Assembly (NCBI GenBank): GCA_910585595.1
Contig: CAJUET010000010.1
Coordinates: 11,887-75,886 of the forward strand
Source: an uncultured Christensenella sp.
GTDB lineage: Bacteria > Bacillota > Clostridia > Christensenellales > Borkfalkiaceae
DNA length: 64,000 nt
Direction: 5' to 3'
Shown: in pieces, positions 54,807 through 63,504 of the stretch
Numbering within the stretch: position 1 is the stretch's first letter
How the letters are laid out: every line of letters begins with the position of its first letter
Translations under genes and position numbers: made by a program
Notes under the pieces: generated by a model
Databases searched by the model: none
Seen by the model: only the letters and a program-made list of their open reading frames with translations
What the model was told of the DNA's origin: nothing

Positions 54807-54864
54807 CAAACATTTGTTTGTTTTTTTCTCATATATAATAACATTTATCCTTACGTTCTGTCAA
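54807..54864 (-). promoter_or_regulatory. Promoter with LexA-like box, copy of the one at 46064-46121
   Basis: TTGACA (54864-54859), 18 bases, TATTAT (54840-54835), then CAAAC-ATTT-GTTTG (54807-54820). About 100 bp around it are similar to 46060-46200, indicating a duplicated control region. From here to 55055 I see no gene. Confidence 0.55.
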
Positions 54865-55055
54865 CAATTTAAAAAAATATTACGAAAAAAATTTTAATAA
54901 ATATGACTACATTTGTCATATATAATATGCTATAATGAACAGGGCATGAATTTTATTTATCTATAATCTTAAATTAAAAATTTAAGAATTTTGTCCGATG
55001 ACTTACTTTATAGTTTTTTTAAACTAAAGCTCCAAGGTGGGTTTCTTTTAGCATG

Positions 55056-55090
55056 AAAAGCGGTTTCGGAACAATTCCGAAACCGCTTTT
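55056..55090. terminator. Terminator after the DGR target gene
   Basis: AAAAGCGGTTTCGGAA and its complement around CAA. Confidence 0.85.
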
Positions 55091-55125
55091 ACGGATTTAC
55101 ACTTGCCCCGAAACCGCAATCCGGG

Positions 55126-58100
55126 TCAATTCAATTGAGCGTCGACTCTCAGGATGTGACGATCTATAACGCCTTTGGCGATCTCCAAATCGGATGCGCT
55201 TGCGATCCGAACCTCGGCTCTACCGCCGTTATCGGAAGGATAATACAGCACAGGCGCATTGTCTTTAATGCAGAGCTTAAAGATCGTTCTGCCGCGGTAG
55301 CGGAACAATACGGCGTATCTTCCGTCGTTCTGACTCGTTCTCGACTTGTTCATAATATAACTGCCGATTTCGTAATAGAACCTCTTTCTCTCGTCGCTCA
55401 AAGCACCGTACGATTCTTCGAGCGACACGAACTCCTCACTCTCGCCGAGCCACGAAAGATCGTCTCCGGATTCGGGCTCTTCGTATAGCGCTTCGGCGAG
55501 CGCCTCCTGCTGTTTCTGTTGATTCTGCAATATCTGCGCAAGTAGCTGTTGCTGTTCCGCCATCTGTTCCTGTTGCGACGCGAGCTGTTCGCGCAAAGCG
55601 TCCGCCTCGGGATTCTGCATAACGTATACGTTCCCGTCGCCCGACGCAGGCGGAAGCGCCTGCATTTGCTGTACGGCGGGAAGAAGCGCAGATACCGTGG
55701 AAGAGATCATACTCTGGATCGAGCCCTGTAATGCGTCCAAATTGAACGACTGTTGCGATCCCTGTTGCATCGCGGCGAACATCATTCTGAGTTCCTCGTC
55801 GCGGCGGCGCTGTTCGTCCTGCCTTGCGAATTCCCTTTCCTGATCGACGCGCGACTGCTCTTCTTCGAGCATAGCGAACGCCTTCAACTTCTTTTTACGG
55901 AACATAAACATGACGATCGCCATAACAAGCGCAAGTCCCATAAGAACGCCCGCTATTATCCACCAATTCGTTTGGGAAAGACCGAACAGAAGCAACAGCG
56001 AGGCAGGCGAAACCGAATAGGAAACCTGTGCGAGCTTTTTCGCTTTATCCTTTGCATTGTTTGCGGCAGAGGCGTTGTTTGCCGCCATAATCGCGAATAC
56101 GACGATCATAACGAGCGAAACGCCGCTTAAAATAATCGGAAGAATCGACTCGATCGTATTTTCGGAAGGATTATCCCCACCGCCCGGGGTGGTCGTGTTA
56201 TTGCCGTTTCCGCCCGTAATCAGATAGATAAAGCTCGTAGTACCCGAAAGCTCATACAATTCCGCATAAGAGGGAGCAAGGCTCACTTCGATCTGATATA
56301 CGCCCGCGGCGCTGTATTCGGATACGACTTGCCCGTTTTGTTTGTACGTTATAATAAACGCACTTTCGGGAAGTCCCGCCGAATTCGCAAATTGCGCCGC
56401 TTGATTCTGACCGTTAAACTCCGCGGTTGCGTTCATGAGCGTAAGCGTCACTTTCGTCTTGCCCGAAGGATCGGTTCCCGAGGAAGGGTCGTTCGGATCG
56501 ACGGACGGATTGGTAGGTACGGACGTATCGGGATCGATGATCGTATCGCCCGCGTTTACGGTAAAGTTGACCCAATCGGTATAAGCAACGTCGTTGCCCG
56601 AAGCGTCCTTAAAGGTATAGTTTTTGAGCGCGGAACTTTTGATGACCGCGCGCACGGAGTAATTACCCGGGTTATCGCGAATCATGGAGAGGGAAACGGG
56701 ATTGCCCGAAGCGTTGCAGTATTCATAGGATATGCACGCCTTTTCCCCCGCATTGAGCTTTAACGAAGGCGGTTTCGTCCCCATGTTCCAATCGTTTTTG
56801 ATGGTAGCGCGTTCGATGGTAAATTCAAACGTAGAAACGCCGTCGATATAGTACTGTTTGATATAGCTGTTTTTCAGATTGATCTGAACGGTATAATTGC
56901 CGACGTCCTTAGGCGGATTCACAAGGCGGGTCTGCCCCTTATAGTAAATCAAATCGAATGCCGACTCGGCGATCGCGCCCTGCGTGACTTTGAATTGGAA
57001 TTTGACCGCGTTACCCCAATAGATGTAGCTCGTTTTTTGCGCAGAAAGCTGAACTGCGGTAAGCGTATGCCCCACCTCGAATACGGACGAGCGGTAGCTT
57101 GCGGCGGAAGGATCGAGCTTGTAACCCGCGGAAAAGGCGGACTTGATTGAAACTTCGGCGATATAGTACTTGACGGTGCCGTCGACGACGGCGGGTTCCG
57201 AAAGCGCAGGGGCGGAAGGATCGAGAATATTGCCCATGCTGTCCGTTTCGTAATAAACGTAGTCGAGATACGCGTCGTACCCGCCCGCAAGCACGGCGGC
57301 GTTTATTTTTTTGTTATTGACCGTGATCGTGCCGTTCGTCCAGTCGACGGGAATTACGGCGGCGACGATTTCCCAATTTTTGCTCCACTCGAAGTCGGTA
57401 AGCGTTCCGCTCGTATCGACAAAAGTATAGCTGCCGCCGACCGATTTATCGGGAACGACGTAGTTCTTCGTATCGGCAACCGTAAAGGTCACGCTGGCGA
57501 TTCCCGTCTGTCCCGCAAAGGTAGCTGTGTGCGAACCGCCGTAGGTCGGCGTAAGCCCCGCAGGGATCGTATCGGGATCGAGTTCCACGCTGATACTGCC
57601 CTCTTTATAGACGATCTTTCCGTCGTCTATCCAGCGGACGCCGCTCAGATTGAACACCGCCTTATCGATCTTCCATGAGATACTGTATTCCGCATCGGGT
57701 TCGCCGTTCTTTTTCAGACGGACGTAGGTCACGTATTCGCCTGCGTCCTTCACCGCGCCGAGCGGAACGGTATTTCCCTTGGCAACCGTTTTGTATCCGT
57801 TCGTAAATCCGTCGTCGTTATAGGAATTATCGACCGTATAGCCGATCCCCGAAGCGTTTACGGTAAAGGAATAGCTCCTGCCGTCGTAAGGAATTTTGCT
57901 GTCGAAGGTCGTGGAATTCGTATCCCCGGAGTCGGATTTATAACCTGCGGACTGACTGCCCGCCATGAGCCGCCAGTTGATTCCGCCCGTTGCGGAGGGT
58001 TCCTTGACCGTGATGGTATAATCCTGATCGAACTTGAACTTGTAGTTCTGCGCGCTCGGGTCGCTCGGATCGTCGAAATCGAGTTTGAGTTCGTAGGTAT

Positions 58101-60507
58101 CGGGCGTGAACGAAGAATTATCCGTTCCAAGCTCGAATTCCTCCGAATGCATCGGATCGGAGTTCAGATTGATCGCGCACAGATTATCTACAAGCGTACC
58201 CGACCAATAGGCGGCAAGCTGTAACGTGACCGTATCCAGAATAGACGGAAGCTCGATCGTCGCCTTCATCTTGTTGCCGTAGGTTACGGATCTGTCCGCG
58301 GGCGAAAACGAAAGAATATTGAGCGTTACTTCGAGCGGTTTGACCTCGAAGTACACCGTCAGATCGTCCGATCTGCCTGTTTCGTCCCAGACGCATTCGT
58401 TCTTATTCGTAAGAGTCAGCCTGACCCCGTACTTCCCCGCGTTTACCGCCTGGAAACGCGTGTTCGAGAGTTGCTCCACGTCGGAGGAGTACGACCCCGC
58501 GAGTGCGGACGTAAACGCTCCGCCCTGTACTGCAAGGTTGAATACCTGTGCGGAACCGCTGTACGTTTTGACGGACTGCTGCCACTTTGTGGTAACCCTC
58601 GTCGCGGGATTGGTAAACGTAAGCCTCGACTTGTCGTCGGGTTCGTAGTTGTCCCCGCGCTTTCCGCCGAACTCAGCGACCGCCTGATACTGCACTCCTT
58701 TCGACAGTGCCGAAAGGTTGGTGCCGAGATCGTTTCCTTCGGTATCGTAGTAGCGTATTTTCAACTCGAAATCGCCCGGGCTTGCATTATCGCCCGAATA
58801 CGGACTCTCGCCCGAGGCGAGAGCAAGCGTAGGAACGCCCGTCGCCGTATCCACTTTGAAATCAACGCGCAACGTTTTTTTGGAAATGGTGTAAGTTACT
58901 TCCCGTTTTTTGACCGTCTTGTCGCCCCCGCCCCACGAGTATTTCGAGGTTTTCAACTCGAACTTGACTTTGTATTTTCCCGCGTCCTTAGGCGTTACGG
59001 TCGCGTTCGTATCGGGATTGACGTAAGTGACGGCGCACAGCGACGAATTGTCGAACACCGTCGTATCGTACCAGCTCTCTCCGCTCAGAAACAGGTTTGA
59101 ACCGGTATATTCCTTCGTTACCGAGCTCGGCGGCTCCGGAATTTCGACCGCCGCGCTCAGCGCGGCAGAGCTCAGATTTAAGTGAAGCGCGGGACGTACA
59201 CCACCCACCTCCGAGACAGAAGGCCAGACAAGGGCACCCGTCGAAGAGATGCTAGGGGATAAAGACGCGTACCTATTATTACCGGAACGCAGCCAAGAGA
59301 CGTCGGTCGTCGTTCCCGAGGGGCGGGTAGACTTAATAACGTTGTCGTTCGCAGGGATTCCCCAAAGGCTCGAACCGTAATCGCTCCCCGAGGTATAATA
59401 GCCCGTTTCGGTCAGGGAGGGGAGCCACAGATAGTCGTTGCTCCATTCGTAATAGGCGGGTTTGCTCGGAAGAACGCTGATATTACTCGGCGAACCCGTA
59501 TACCAACCGCCCGTTCTGCTCCCTTTGGTATGCCTCAACGCGGTATTCGGACCGCTCACGCCGTCCGTTCCAGATCCCCACGCTTCGTTGGGAAGAATAT
59601 AAGGATCTCCCGTGCCGTTATACGACCAAACCCAGTTTTCCGCTCTTTGATATTCCACATTTTTAGGCATGGTAAGATAGCCCGCAAGGCTCGGATTGGG
59701 ATCCGAGGACGTTCCCAATACGCTGTTCGAGAGCGTATATTTTGCGAATTGATTGGATTTACGGTCGGCAAGCGAAACCGAACCCGCGCGCGCCGTCGTG
59801 CTGTTTGCATAATAGGTCGTGCCGTCGGAAGAGGTATTGCCTGCGCTTGTACCGTCGTCCCCGCCCGCGTTCAATGCGGACACGCGGATGAAACTCGACG
59901 AATACATATTCGTGGGGTAGTTGCCCGAAACGTCGGTCGAAGCCGTTGCCGCACTCCACTTGGACGCCGTTGAAACGTTATCGTTCAGCCAAAGCGTGAC
60001 GATAAGATCGCCCGCCTGCGTGTTTGCGCCCGCCGTCGTATTCGTAGTGGCATACACGACCGTCCAGCTGAGTCCGCCGAAATCCAACGTAATCGGCGCG
60101 CCGAGCTGAGTCTGCATGGTATTAAAACCGAGCGCCTTCGTCTGCGTGTTCGTATTCCCCGTATTTGCCGTTCCCGTAACGCTGCTCGAGGACGAAGATA
60201 TTTTCGACTTTGCCGTGGCAAGATCGGATTTCGCCGTGGGAGTCCCCGTAGCCGCCTGCACGAGTTTACCGAAGAGTTGGTTGAGCTTCGTGCCGTCGAA
60301 GGTAAGTCCGTCGCTCCGTTTCTCATAACCGCTCAAAGTGATTTCGCCGATCGCGTTCGCCGTCGGCGTAGTCGCGGAAGTATAGGCGTCCGCCTGCGTT
60401 CCGTTCTCCGTAAAATCCGAAATCGCAAAGGAGCATACGCTTGCGCACAAAATCCCCGCCGTAACGACGGCCGCAAATATTCCCTTTTTCCGTTTTATCG
60501 TTTTCAT
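55126..60507 (-). CDS. DGR target: giant membrane-anchored protein with variable C-type-lectin-like domain
   Basis: A 1,793-residue protein; signal peptide about 1-30, start after GGGAGAGG. Residues about 130-450 form a DUF6273/C-type-lectin-like domain (TLDFGGLSWTVVYATTN ... GGVRPALHLNL) holding the variable repeat at about 405-442. Then come about 950 residues of MBG/Ig-like repeats (EYTGSNLFLSGESW, KTYSGSAQVFNLAVQGG), a stalk, membrane helices at about 1452-1475 and 1500-1537, and a 250-residue cytoplasmic tail with a Gln-rich coiled coil (about 1640-1700) and a globular end. It would display a hypervariable ligand-binding site outside the cell and could signal inward. Variable repeats normally lie at the target C-terminus; this one does not. 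Confidence 0.88.
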   Translation of the reverse strand: MKTIKRKKGIFAAVVTAGILCASVCSFAISDFTENGTQADAYTSATTPTANAIGEITLSGYEKRSDGLTFDGTKLNQLFGKLVQAATGTPTAKSDLATAKSKISSSSSSVTGTANTGNTNTQTKALGFNTMQTQLGAPITLDFGGLSWTVVYATTNTTAGANTQAGDLIVTLWLNDNVSTASKWSAATASTDVSGNYPTNMYSSSFIRVSALNAGGDDGTSAGNTSSDGTTYYANSTTARAGSVSLADRKSNQFAKYTLSNSVLGTSSDPNPSLAGYLTMPKNVEYQRAENWVWSYNGTGDPYILPNEAWGSGTDGVSGPNTALRHTKGSRTGGWYTGSPSNISVLPSKPAYYEWSNDYLWLPSLTETGYYTSGSDYGSSLWGIPANDNVIKSTRPSGTTTDVSWLRSGNNRYASLSPSISSTGALVWPSVSEVGGVRPALHLNLSSAALSAAVEIPEPPSSVTKEYTGSNLFLSGESWYDTTVFDNSSLCAVTYVNPDTNATVTPKDAGKYKVKFELKTSKYSWGGGDKTVKKREVTYTISKKTLRVDFKVDTATGVPTLALASGESPYSGDNASPGDFELKIRYYDTEGNDLGTNLSALSKGVQYQAVAEFGGKRGDNYEPDDKSRLTFTNPATRVTTKWQQSVKTYSGSAQVFNLAVQGGAFTSALAGSYSSDVEQLSNTRFQAVNAGKYGVRLTLTNKNECVWDETGRSDDLTVYFEVKPLEVTLNILSFSPADRSVTYGNKMKATIELPSILDTVTLQLAAYWSGTLVDNLCAINLNSDPMHSEEFELGTDNSSFTPDTYELKLDFDDPSDPSAQNYKFKFDQDYTITVKEPSATGGINWRLMAGSQSAGYKSDSGDTNSTTFDSKIPYDGRSYSFTVNASGIGYTVDNSYNDDGFTNGYKTVAKGNTVPLGAVKDAGEYVTYVRLKKNGEPDAEYSISWKIDKAVFNLSGVRWIDDGKIVYKEGSISVELDPDTIPAGLTPTYGGSHTATFAGQTGIASVTFTVADTKNYVVPDKSVGGSYTFVDTSGTLTDFEWSKNWEIVAAVIPVDWTNGTITVNNKKINAAVLAGGYDAYLDYVYYETDSMGNILDPSAPALSEPAVVDGTVKYYIAEVSIKSAFSAGYKLDPSAASYRSSVFEVGHTLTAVQLSAQKTSYIYWGNAVKFQFKVTQGAIAESAFDLIYYKGQTRLVNPPKDVGNYTVQINLKNSYIKQYYIDGVSTFEFTIERATIKNDWNMGTKPPSLKLNAGEKACISYEYCNASGNPVSLSMIRDNPGNYSVRAVIKSSALKNYTFKDASGNDVAYTDWVNFTVNAGDTIIDPDTSVPTNPSVDPNDPSSGTDPSGKTKVTLTLMNATAEFNGQNQAAQFANSAGLPESAFIITYKQNGQVVSEYSAAGVYQIEVSLAPSYAELYELSGTTSFIYLITGGNGNNTTTPGGGDNPSENTIESILPIILSGVSLVMIVVFAIMAANNASAANNAKDKAKKLAQVSYSVSPASLLLLFGLSQTNWWIIAGVLMGLALVMAIVMFMFRKKKLKAFAMLEEEQSRVDQEREFARQDEQRRRDEELRMMFAAMQQGSQQSFNLDALQGSIQSMISSTVSALLPAVQQMQALPPASGDGNVYVMQNPEADALREQLASQQEQMAEQQQLLAQILQNQQKQQEALAEALYEEPESGDDLSWLGESEEFVSLEESYGALSDERKRFYYEIGSYIMNKSRTSQNDGRYAVLFRYRGRTIFKLCIKDNAPVLYYPSDNGGRAEVRIASASDLEIAKGVIDRHILRVDAQLN
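59182..59297 (-). repeat. DGR variable repeat (VR), 116 bp
   Basis: Aligns without gaps to TR2 with nine differences on the coding strand; seven are at template adenines (A to G, T or C) and two are not. Affected codons in TR to VR direction: AAT-AGG, AAC-TAC, TAA-TTA, AAT-CCT, AAT-CTT, GTT-GTA. Encodes WLRSGNNRYASLSPSISSTG and onward to GGVRPALH. Confidence 0.92.
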
Positions 60508-60617
60508 TTGCCTCTCCCGTTTTCAGACTCCGCATTCGATATGCCGTCCGAATTTTTGGTAATCGCACCCGTATTTTGTAACGAATATAATATCCGAATT
60601 TACAAAAATACAGTTTA

Positions 60618-60646
60618 ATTCTATCAATATAATGATACGTTGTCAA
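60618..60646 (-). promoter_or_regulatory. Promoter of the DGR target gene
   Basis: TTGACA (60646-60641), 17 bases, TAGAAT (60623-60618); leader of about 105 nt. Confidence 0.8.
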
Positions 60647-60739
60647 CCTATAATACGATTTTTTATGGTAAAATTTGCCAATTTTTTGCTTAAATTGCCT
60701 CTTTTTTGACAATCGGCTACAAATCGCCGCATACTTATC

Positions 60740-61071
60740 CGTTAAAAAAATAAAATCCGACCGCTGTCATGCAGCTCATATCCCGAAAGATTTCTCCGTC
60801 GGGATAAGGTCGGATTGCTTTTACCGCCCGTATTCGAGGACGGCAGGACGAAAGCCCCTTCACACTCATATCGTTTCTGCCCGACAGTCTGTAACTTGCC
60901 GGATTCGGGAATTCCGCATTTTACCTGCGGACGAGTGAAGCGCGGGACGAACACCACCCACCTCCGAGACAGCGGGATTCACTATGACTCCCGCAGAGGT
61001 TAAGCCATTGGATTAAGATGCGTTATTATTATTACCGGAACGCAGCCAAGTACCAGAAAACTTTCGCCCTT
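60740..61071 (-). ncRNA. DGR template RNA 1 with promoter, TR1 and structured 3' spacer
   Basis: Promoter TTGTTT (61106-61101), 17 bases, TATAAT (61083-61078). TR1 is 60935-61050. Its 3' spacer ends in a hairpin, AATCCGACC/GGTCGGATT outside TATCCCGA/TCGGGATA (60752-60820), followed by a T-rich run, so it can act as terminator. TR1 shares the AAT-AAT-AAT-AAC core with TR2 but has a different middle (encoding GLTSAGVIVNPA), so it is not the template of the present VR. Confidence 0.75.
60935..61050 (-). repeat. DGR template repeat 1 (TR1), 116 bp
   Basis: Same ends and length as VR and TR2; adenine-rich coding-strand codons WLRSGNNNNAS, a TAA, then SNGLTSAG. The middle diverges from VR, so this is a second template. 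Confidence 0.85.
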
Positions 61072-61130
61072 TTTCGTATTATATCATGAAACCGAAACGA
61101 AAACAAGCCTTTGCGCCGCACGCAAAGTAC

Positions 61131-61450
61131 AAAATCCGACCGCTGTCATACAGCTCATATCCCGAAAGATTTCTCCGTCGGGATAAGGTCGGATTGCTTT
61201 TACCGCCCGTATTCGAGGACGGCAGGACGAAAGCCCCTTCACACTCATATCGTTTCTGCCCGACAGTCTGTAACTTGCCGGATTCGGGAATTCCGCATTT
61301 TACCTGCGGACGAGTGAAGCGCGGGACGAACACCACCCACCTCCGAGACAGAAGGCCAGACATTGGCACCCGTCGAAGAGATGCTATTGGATTAAGACGC
61401 GTTATTATTATTACCGGAACGCAGCCAAGTACCAGAAAACTTTCGCCCTT
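61131..61450 (-). ncRNA. DGR template RNA 2 with promoter, TR2 and structured 3' spacer
   Basis: Promoter TTGTTT (61485-61480), 17 bases, TATAAT (61462-61457). TR2 is 61314-61429. The unit is a 379-bp tandem copy of unit 1, with the same spacer hairpin at 61131-61199 but no T-run after it, so transcription may continue into unit 1. Confidence 0.75.
61314..61429 (-). repeat. DGR template repeat 2 (TR2), template of the current VR
   Basis: Framework identical to VR outside the variable codons. Coding strand reads WLRSGNNNNAS, TAA, SNSISSTGANVWPSV. The TAA in the template means unmutated copying would end the protein. Confidence 0.9.
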
Positions 61451-61498
61451 TTCCGTATTATATCACGAAACCGAAACGAAAACAAGCTTTCGGCGCGC

Positions 61499-62008
61499 TT
61501 ATTCCTTTTTTGTTTTTGTTGCGCGCACCCATCCGCTTAACAGTTTTTTAACGTCCTGCACCTGTTCTGCGATCAGCGTCATCTGCCGAAAATTGATCGC
61601 CTGTTTCGTCTTTGCCGTTTCGGCGTAAAAATCGAGCAAACAGAGCGACACCATCGCTTTTTTCTGCCACTCCGCCCGCGCGTCCGCCTCTCGCTCGTAA
61701 TTCGCCCGATAAAGATATTCTATCACGTCCACTGACGTATTGATCAGACGCGATACGATGCTCCACCGCAATTTAACGGGGGACTTTTCGGTAATTACGA
61801 AAATGTATTCGCTCAACTTTTTTGCGTGAGTAAACACCGCCATCTGTTTATCGCGCGGCGGATCGAAATCATGCAAACGGAAATTTTTACGCGACGCGTA
61901 TTTTTCCCCTTTTACTCCGAACGGATCGTCCGGCAACGGCATTCCGCCGTTTAGTTCCGCCTCGATGATTCTTCCGATCCTCGCCACATACTCGTCCTCG
62001 TCAGCCAT
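61499..62008 (-). CDS. avd: DGR accessory variability protein (Avd-like)
   Basis: A 169-residue basic helical protein. Segments FTHAKKLSEYIFVITEKSPV, LRWSIVSRLINTSVDVIEYL and FRQMTLIAEQVQDVKKLLSG follow the four-helix-bundle Avd family that forms a pentamer, binds the reverse transcriptase and template RNA and is required for retrohoming. Its start overlaps the RT stop by 8 bp (GATGGCTGA), and the template units follow directly. Confidence 0.85.
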   Translation of the reverse strand: MADEDEYVARIGRIIEAELNGGMPLPDDPFGVKGEKYASRKNFRLHDFDPPRDKQMAVFTHAKKLSEYIFVITEKSPVKLRWSIVSRLINTSVDVIEYLYRANYEREADARAEWQKKAMVSLCLLDFYAETAKTKQAINFRQMTLIAEQVQDVKKLLSGWVRATKTKKE

Positions 62009-63107
62009 CTTCTTTCTCCTTTTTCTTTGTAAAATCGAGCCTGTCGTTTAGCTCTTGCTCGAACTTATAACAGTCTCCGTGCGACAAATGTCCGTGAAAG
62101 GCCGCCTGCGAATACTTTACCCGCTCGATCGGAATCATACCGTCCAGATATGCCTTTTTCAATAAACATGACCGCCATCTGAGCCGCTTTTTGCTCTGTT
62201 TTTTTATTTTTCTGACGACTTTTCCCGTGGGCGTTACTTCGAAACGAAAACCCAGATACGTTACGCCGTTCTTAATCGGAAATATCTGCGTTTTGGAATT
62301 GAAAAACAGCCCCAATGATTCGACTGCTTTTTTCATTTCGCTTAACGCGTACTCTATATACTCTCTGTCTTCGTGCAACAACACGAAATCGTCCATATAT
62401 CGGGAATAAACTCTGATTCTCAGCCGTTCTTTTACAAGTCTGTCGATACCGTTCAAATAAAACATTCCGAAAATTTGACTCGTCTGATTTCCAATCGGAA
62501 TTCCCCTGCACGTCTTATCGTTTTTCCCCTCGCTCGGGATTGAGTACTTATCGAGATAGGCTTTCTTGGTATGATAGCCGTCGATGATCTCCGAAAGCAA
62601 ATTTTTGATCTTTTCGTCCGCGATATGTGCGAATATAATTTCTTTCAGTTTTTCGTGCGGAACGCTCGGAAAGTATTTCAAGATGTCGCATTTCAAAAAA
62701 TATCCGTTTACTCCGTGCTTTCGTATGTATTCGTGCAGTTTCTCCTCAAACCGTTTTAATGCAAAATGCATGCCCTTCCCCTCTTGGCACGCGGCATTAT
62801 CCGTAATCGACCGTTTCGTAAAATAAGGCGCAAGCAAATTGTCGCATAATACATGCTGAACGATTCTGTTTTCATACGGCAAAGTCTGTATTTCCCGCCG
62901 TTTCGGCTCCTCTACGATAAAACTGTGATACCTGTTCATGCGGTAAGTTCCGCCCCGCAATTGTTCGTACATTTCCTGCAAGTGTACGAGCATTTCCATT
63001 TCAAACCGCACGAGCGGCTTTTTATCCCGCTTTCCGCGTCTCCCCCTCAGGTGCGCCTTATACAGATTGGCGTAACTAAACAGTTCTTCATACGTGATCG
63101 TAAGCAT
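62001..63107 (-). CDS. DGR reverse transcriptase
   Basis: A 368-residue group II-intron-like reverse transcriptase without maturase or endonuclease domain. Catalytic Asp141 in FLKCDILKYFP, and YMDD at 237-240 (YSRYMDDFVLLHED). IGNQTSQ at 205-211 has the Ser-Gln in place of Ser-Pro that marks DGR reverse transcriptases and goes with error-prone copying of adenines. Start after AAAGGGAG. Order is RT, avd, TR2, TR1, target, all on one strand. Confidence 0.93.
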   Translation of the reverse strand: MLTITYEELFSYANLYKAHLRGRRGKRDKKPLVRFEMEMLVHLQEMYEQLRGGTYRMNRYHSFIVEEPKRREIQTLPYENRIVQHVLCDNLLAPYFTKRSITDNAACQEGKGMHFALKRFEEKLHEYIRKHGVNGYFLKCDILKYFPSVPHEKLKEIIFAHIADEKIKNLLSEIIDGYHTKKAYLDKYSIPSEGKNDKTCRGIPIGNQTSQIFGMFYLNGIDRLVKERLRIRVYSRYMDDFVLLHEDREYIEYALSEMKKAVESLGLFFNSKTQIFPIKNGVTYLGFRFEVTPTGKVVRKIKKQSKKRLRWRSCLLKKAYLDGMIPIERVKYSQAAFHGHLSHGDCYKFEQELNDRLDFTKKKEKEDG

Positions 63108-63126
63108 TTTTACTCCCTTTGAGGAA

Positions 63127-63155
63127 ATTATAATTCAATCGGTTTTAAAACGCAA
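63127..63155 (-). promoter_or_regulatory. Promoter of the RT-avd operon
   Basis: TTGCGT (63155-63150), 17 bases, TATAAT (63132-63127). From 63156 to 63420 I see no gene. Confidence 0.55.
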
Positions 63156-63422
63156 GATATTTGATCGGCATTTTAATTCCGTTAACGAATTCGAAAGCAC
63201 GGATTACGTCTTTTCACGCTTTTTACTCCTTAATCGATACTTTGCCGTCGCATTTTATTTTCCCGTAAGGAACAATAGCGATGAACAGAGCGGGAGTATT
63301 TATTTCTATTCGCCTTAGCTCTCGCAAAAAAATGCAGTATTTTTTTCGAATAGGAACGGTAACGGAGCGCATTTGCCTTTTGCGCAAGCGAAAGGCTCAA
63401 AACGTAGCTTGCCGCGACGAGC

Positions 63423-63466
63423 GTCACTGACGACACGCCTAAGGGCTTGCGCTGATAGGCGCACAT
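63423..63466. repeat. tRNA-Asn downstream block, copy of 37540-37592
   Basis: CACTGACGAC-ACGCCTAAG and CGCTGAT-GGC are shared with the block near fragment B. No gene. Confidence 0.5.
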
Positions 63467-63504
63467 AAAAATAAGAGGCACTCATTTGAGTACCTCTTAT
63501 TTTT
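63467..63504 (-). terminator. Terminator of the rRNA/tRNA operon
   Basis: AAAAATAAGAGG-C-ACTC and its complement, immediately after the tRNA-Asn CCA. Confidence 0.85.

Noticed and set aside
59182..61429. Three similar 116-bp repeats considered as a CRISPR array
   Set aside because: Only three copies, spaced 379 bp and about 1.7 kb, with adenine-specific changes and a reverse transcriptase nearby: a DGR.
60675..61628. Open frames on both strands across the template units
   Set aside because: They repeat with the 379-bp duplication and cross promoters and hairpins; the region is non-coding template RNA.
63230..63481. 83-codon minus-strand frame between RT and tRNA-Asn
   Set aside because: Overlaps the conserved tRNA-downstream block and terminator; no ribosome binding site; composition is not protein-like.
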